Part shown: positions 62,501 to 64,000 of the stretch, in pieces
How positions within the stretch are numbered: the first letter of the stretch is position 1
Layout of the letters: every line of letters starts with the position of its first letter
NCBI GenBank assembly: GCA_905221605.1
Contig: CAJNDS010000080.1
Span: forward strand, 1,041,291-1,105,290
Origin: Symbiodinium natans
Taxonomy: Eukaryota > Sar > Dinophyceae > Suessiales > Symbiodiniaceae
Direction of reading: 5' to 3'
DNA length: 64,000 nucleotides
The notes under the pieces: model-generated
The model's database searches: none
The model's input: only the letters and a program-made list of their open reading frames with translations
What the model was told of the DNA's origin: nothing
Position numbers and translations under genes: made by a program

Positions 62501-64000
62501 GCCAACATCAACTCCACCCTACTCGACACCTGCCAGAACCACTACCCATTGGAGAGGAAACCCAACCCTCCATCCAACCCCATAGTGCAGCACCTGTGGC
62601 AGAAACGGCGAGAGGCCGAGTATGTCACCGTACGGCCCCCTGGGGAGCCGGAGAGGGAAAACCTAGAAAACAACCCCTGGTGGTACTACCAATCCAGACT
62701 CTTTAGGGGATGGAAAGCTACGGTTGCACTGCGGAAGCAAGTCAAAATTGCTGAAAAACAATGCAAGGAAAAGAAGCGCGAAGACATCCTCAACCTCCTT
62801 CAAAAAGCCGAGCAGGCAGCTGACAACGGGGACCAAAGAACGGTTTATCAGGTTGTACGGAGATTAGCACCTTGGCAGCCAAGGCAACGGGTCATGATTA
62901 AGGACCCAAACGGCCGACTCCTCACTCTTCAACAGGAGCATGAAGCCCTGGTGAGCTATAGCGAAGATCTTTTCGCTCCGGACACAGAGCAGCCGGATAG
63001 GGAGGAGCAAGGTCTCAACTTGGTTTTCACGGTTGAGGAAATTGAATCGCAGCTGAAGTCCATCAAGATCGGGAAAGCTGTTCCTCCTGGTGTAGCCCCG
63101 GCATCTGCATGGCGAATAGCGGCGCCACAGGTTGCAAAGCTGCTGAAGATGGCCTTTAACCAGCACTCTCACCAACCGGGGATCACACTCCCTCTTCAGT
63201 GGACCGACGCGTGGATAGTCTGGCTCCCTAAACCGGGCAAGGACCCATGCGAGCCCTCATCACTCAGGCCAATCGGCCTCATGTCTCCTGATGCTAAAAC
63301 CCTAGCGGGGCTTCTCAAAACAAGACTCTATGAGCTGATTCGGCCCCAGCTGCGCTGGGTGCCGCAGTTTGCCTACCAGCCGGGGAGGGATTTGTACGAT
63401 GCTTTGGCTAGAGTGCAGGTGTGGATTGACAACTTCAAAAGGTGTTACGGACGGGGAAACAGTAGCAAATTCGCCCAAAGGGATAGGGAGGCAAATCCTG
63501 ACAACACAAAACTCTGCGTCGGGGGAGCCATCCTCAGCCTTGACCTTAAACAAGCCTTTGACAGAGTCAACCGTCAAGCACTTGCCAGATGGCTCAAAGA
63601 CCTTGGTGCGGGAGAAAGCATGACGGCCGAGATAATCTCCCTCTTAGACACATCACGGTATCACATTATCAGTGATCAGGAACAAAGCTCAGTGGGTACA
63701 ACGCGCGGCATCCGCCAAGGATGTAAGATCGCCCCCATGCTTTGGGTGGCAATATCGACCCTTTTGCTGGAACGGTTGGGGGATGCCCTCTCGGGCCCCC
63801 ACAGACAAGCCACCACCTTTGCCGACGACACCTTAGTGCAATGGCTCATAGAGAACTCCGAAGACATTGCCCAACTTAGCAGCTTCATCAACAAACTTCT
63901 GGGGGTCATGCAGGACATGGGACTTTTGGTGAACCTTACCAAAACTGTCCTGCTCTTGAAAGTTTGTGGACCGGGGGCCAGACGTGCGCTAAAGGACTAC
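59075..64000 (+). CDS. LINE polyprotein, partial: endonuclease and RT, runs off window
   Basis: A single frame open from ATG 59075 to the last base (1642 codons, no stop). Near 59,430-59,650 it has GVLTEILREPGHRYGVQV, QDGFASAIEL, IVDVRDRQRYQW and SSHIRL, an arrangement like the N-terminal part of Tpt1/KptA RNA 2'-phosphotransferases. From ~61,570 comes an APE endonuclease (LSLNVGAL, ICLQETHL, VVVVGDFQAEV, SQIDFILTR, GHMALH), and from ~62,900 RT (WIVWLPKPGKDP, LRPIGLMSP, motif A SLDLKQAFDRVN, GIRQGC, catalytic FADDT at ~63,818). Between about 60,600 and 61,060 this frame reads as a shadow and another frame (60619-61065) looks real, so a compensated pair of frame changes is likely. Confidence 0.75.
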   Translation, partial: MPAERTREPDTPEGWPWTLLDADPVSTPTGSRKTPGDEGQRKELAPATSRSRSSAQRAQTSSSSSTPITEPPDHDNVQTHTEGSALDRSRTPARRSARDPTITSRTDASPDSPTRRDDINGVLTEILREPGHRYGVQVRQDGFASAIELACSPLLQAHGISLGDIRWIVDVRDRQRYQWCDIQGSSHIRLIMSRDLPTDMGGTPLFSSPTAPTGSAEVAIDSFAAGENQGAGIGVGQPRINTRTQNRSDQRIRYAEQARHCPTTHMRECHHMHTLLARSQSISTSVPPEHTSRPQAVILHARPCWGAETASPSVEDDQYLPESRGSKEDWLRGILLGWCTAFSLMIRYWTDPKQGNKWITHRRIKGKYKRRPLHTPLRIHDVYQKFLSHRGGPKSAGPSYADMNTTSFHGKGEVKVSPGPPTGEGPTHATNACTSAGGKMAGGAPLRRTPKLLHICIWMYLSCTICCMDFHESRNAQAAVHELSAMTAAIPCPEKVPPSAFSAALRCQSAVSRSICYGGHHDRRPLRSQNPSTDTVFPEGQPSSWNGARRRMRPWCLLPRKGNGQMRRPLMTASNKLTAPRRSRGHLRSGCSVQRITTRSSTWKNTRSRRRHQSPPQHRHSHPSRCARPSYMTSGDYNRQIKDGEPESSSSTGRQWKNDSEMLKRMREGLSFGPAREPLNCLMDVLGRAPFSHSAFAILLGICLLGVARYSFMLRAKETPPKRHSRHNRQTAPPSTIWSRTLRLLCVLCLGQGARSAPATDHTADHACTVPGSKRTLRKAIHTARMQGGAWYRGRWCTRSQLPDIQVRAAQRVPMDQYKRRGARGGRQGIARIHVLSLNVGALSVLMWQELRELLKQQSTKYDFICLQETHLSTSSTYKLEGWLAVHSGTAARADGVLTLVHPRHQATHIRHEEVIPGRVLRTQISTAQGRVELVNCYQHPHNFAQRPEVLREKRAKLLEKLSGCVRGLSMRNTVVVVGDFQAEVTPQAPLVGRSTCQTPFHVGADALDPGDLNTFLDNLGLVALNTWRGPATHTQYNLTGGRGAGKSQIDFILTRAISADWEAKNVKVTAPPIGNWRRHVGHMALHTTIRLMNHHMLPKRSTNPQLDRHKLDQEIRNREEGAQTLKLALTTALNALTDPTPANINSTLLDTCQNHYPLERKPNPPSNPIVQHLWQKRREAEYVTVRPPGEPERENLENNPWWYYQSRLFRGWKATVALRKQVKIAEKQCKEKKREDILNLLQKAEQAADNGDQRTVYQVVRRLAPWQPRQRVMIKDPNGRLLTLQQEHEALVSYSEDLFAPDTEQPDREEQGLNLVFTVEEIESQLKSIKIGKAVPPGVAPASAWRIAAPQVAKLLKMAFNQHSHQPGITLPLQWTDAWIVWLPKPGKDPCEPSSLRPIGLMSPDAKTLAGLLKTRLYELIRPQLRWVPQFAYQPGRDLYDALARVQVWIDNFKRCYGRGNSSKFAQRDREANPDNTKLCVGGAILSLDLKQAFDRVNRQALARWLKDLGAGESMTAEIISLLDTSRYHIISDQEQSSVGTTRGIRQGCKIAPMLWVAISTLLLERLGDALSGPHRQATTFADDTLVQWLIENSEDIAQLSSFINKLLGVMQDMGLLVNLTKTVLLLKVCGPGARRALKDY
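60619..61065 (+). CDS. Alternative-frame segment of the LINE polyprotein, 148 aa
   Basis: Acidic linker (WSETEDETVVPPASKRQRTD) followed by a helical segment (PIQMCTAFLHDLRGLQPAD, then RKLLQHWEAMEERLG). Its composition is much more protein-like than the overlapping long frame. It ends at TAA 61063-61065, overlapping an in-frame ATG of the pol frame at 61058. The endonuclease-RT part may therefore start separately at 61058 or 61070. Confidence 0.4.
   Translation: MLWWPSRPAALEVPEPLHRHRLPRGAAELLEWSETEDETVVPPASKRQRTDETAFDDGQQQIDGPAKEPRTPKKWVLRAADNHQIIDLEEYKEPKKASEPPTAPALTPIQMCTAFLHDLRGLQPADQRRRARKLLQHWEAMEERLGNA

Overview
The window looks like nuclear DNA of a eukaryotic alga, most likely a dinoflagellate of the Symbiodinium type. 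The reasons are the mix of element families (a copia-type pol with a C-terminal extension, a DIRS-like RT/RNase H, several APE-type LINEs), near-absence of ordinary genes, and pieces resembling the 3' end of the dinoflagellate spliced leader. This assignment is inference. I see no bacterial-style operon, no convincing tRNA or rRNA gene and no CRISPR array. Almost everything recognisable is retroelement-derived.

Layout. 1-3.0 kb: mostly featureless, with one possible minus-strand membrane-protein fragment. 3.1-4.7 kb: decayed coding remnants, including a 2OG-oxygenase-like piece. 5.1-8.8 kb: a LINE with ORF1, an endonuclease ORF and frameshifted RT pieces. 9.4-10.5 kb: a broken Gag with a CCHC knuckle. 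11.0-12.7 kb: an unidentified 545-codon ORF. 12.7-16.5 kb: diverged direct and inverted repeats. 17.2-22.6 kb (minus): a copia-type gag-like ORF and an intact 1511-aa pol. 22.6-24.1 kb: an inverted copy of the 3' part of that element.

24,138-53,599 is the main feature: a head-to-tail array of 13 retroelement units, about 29.5 kb. Each unit is separated by the same 13 bp, GAAAGTTCCTGTC. The unoccupied version of the insertion site lies in the left arm of the inverted duplication (17,041-17,053), so empty and filled sites can be compared inside the window. The array contains three related families and one unrelated small unit. C units are coding: a LINE zinc-knuckle/RNase H ORF, a small ORF, and a second ORF with a protein-kinase-like motif series. 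A units (~2.1 kb) and B units (~2.7-3.5 kb) lack RT and share the C-type 3' tail. The 196-bp unit has its own tail. A, B and C units are filled with a short hairpin, CCTC-stem-loop-stem-T-GAGG, whose inner stem covaries. Some copies are in frame inside the ORFs.

53.6-54.0 kb: the displaced continuation of the right arm. 54.5-56.1 kb: a DIRS-like RT/RNase H. 56.1-64.0 kb: a LINE with a 765-aa ORF1 and a very long downstream frame that is open to the window end and carries endonuclease and RT domains.

Working model (inference): C elements supply the RT. A and B elements are non-autonomous passengers recognised through the common tail. All insert at the same 13-bp site. Because each insertion duplicates that site, the product is again a target, and the array grows by serial insertion.
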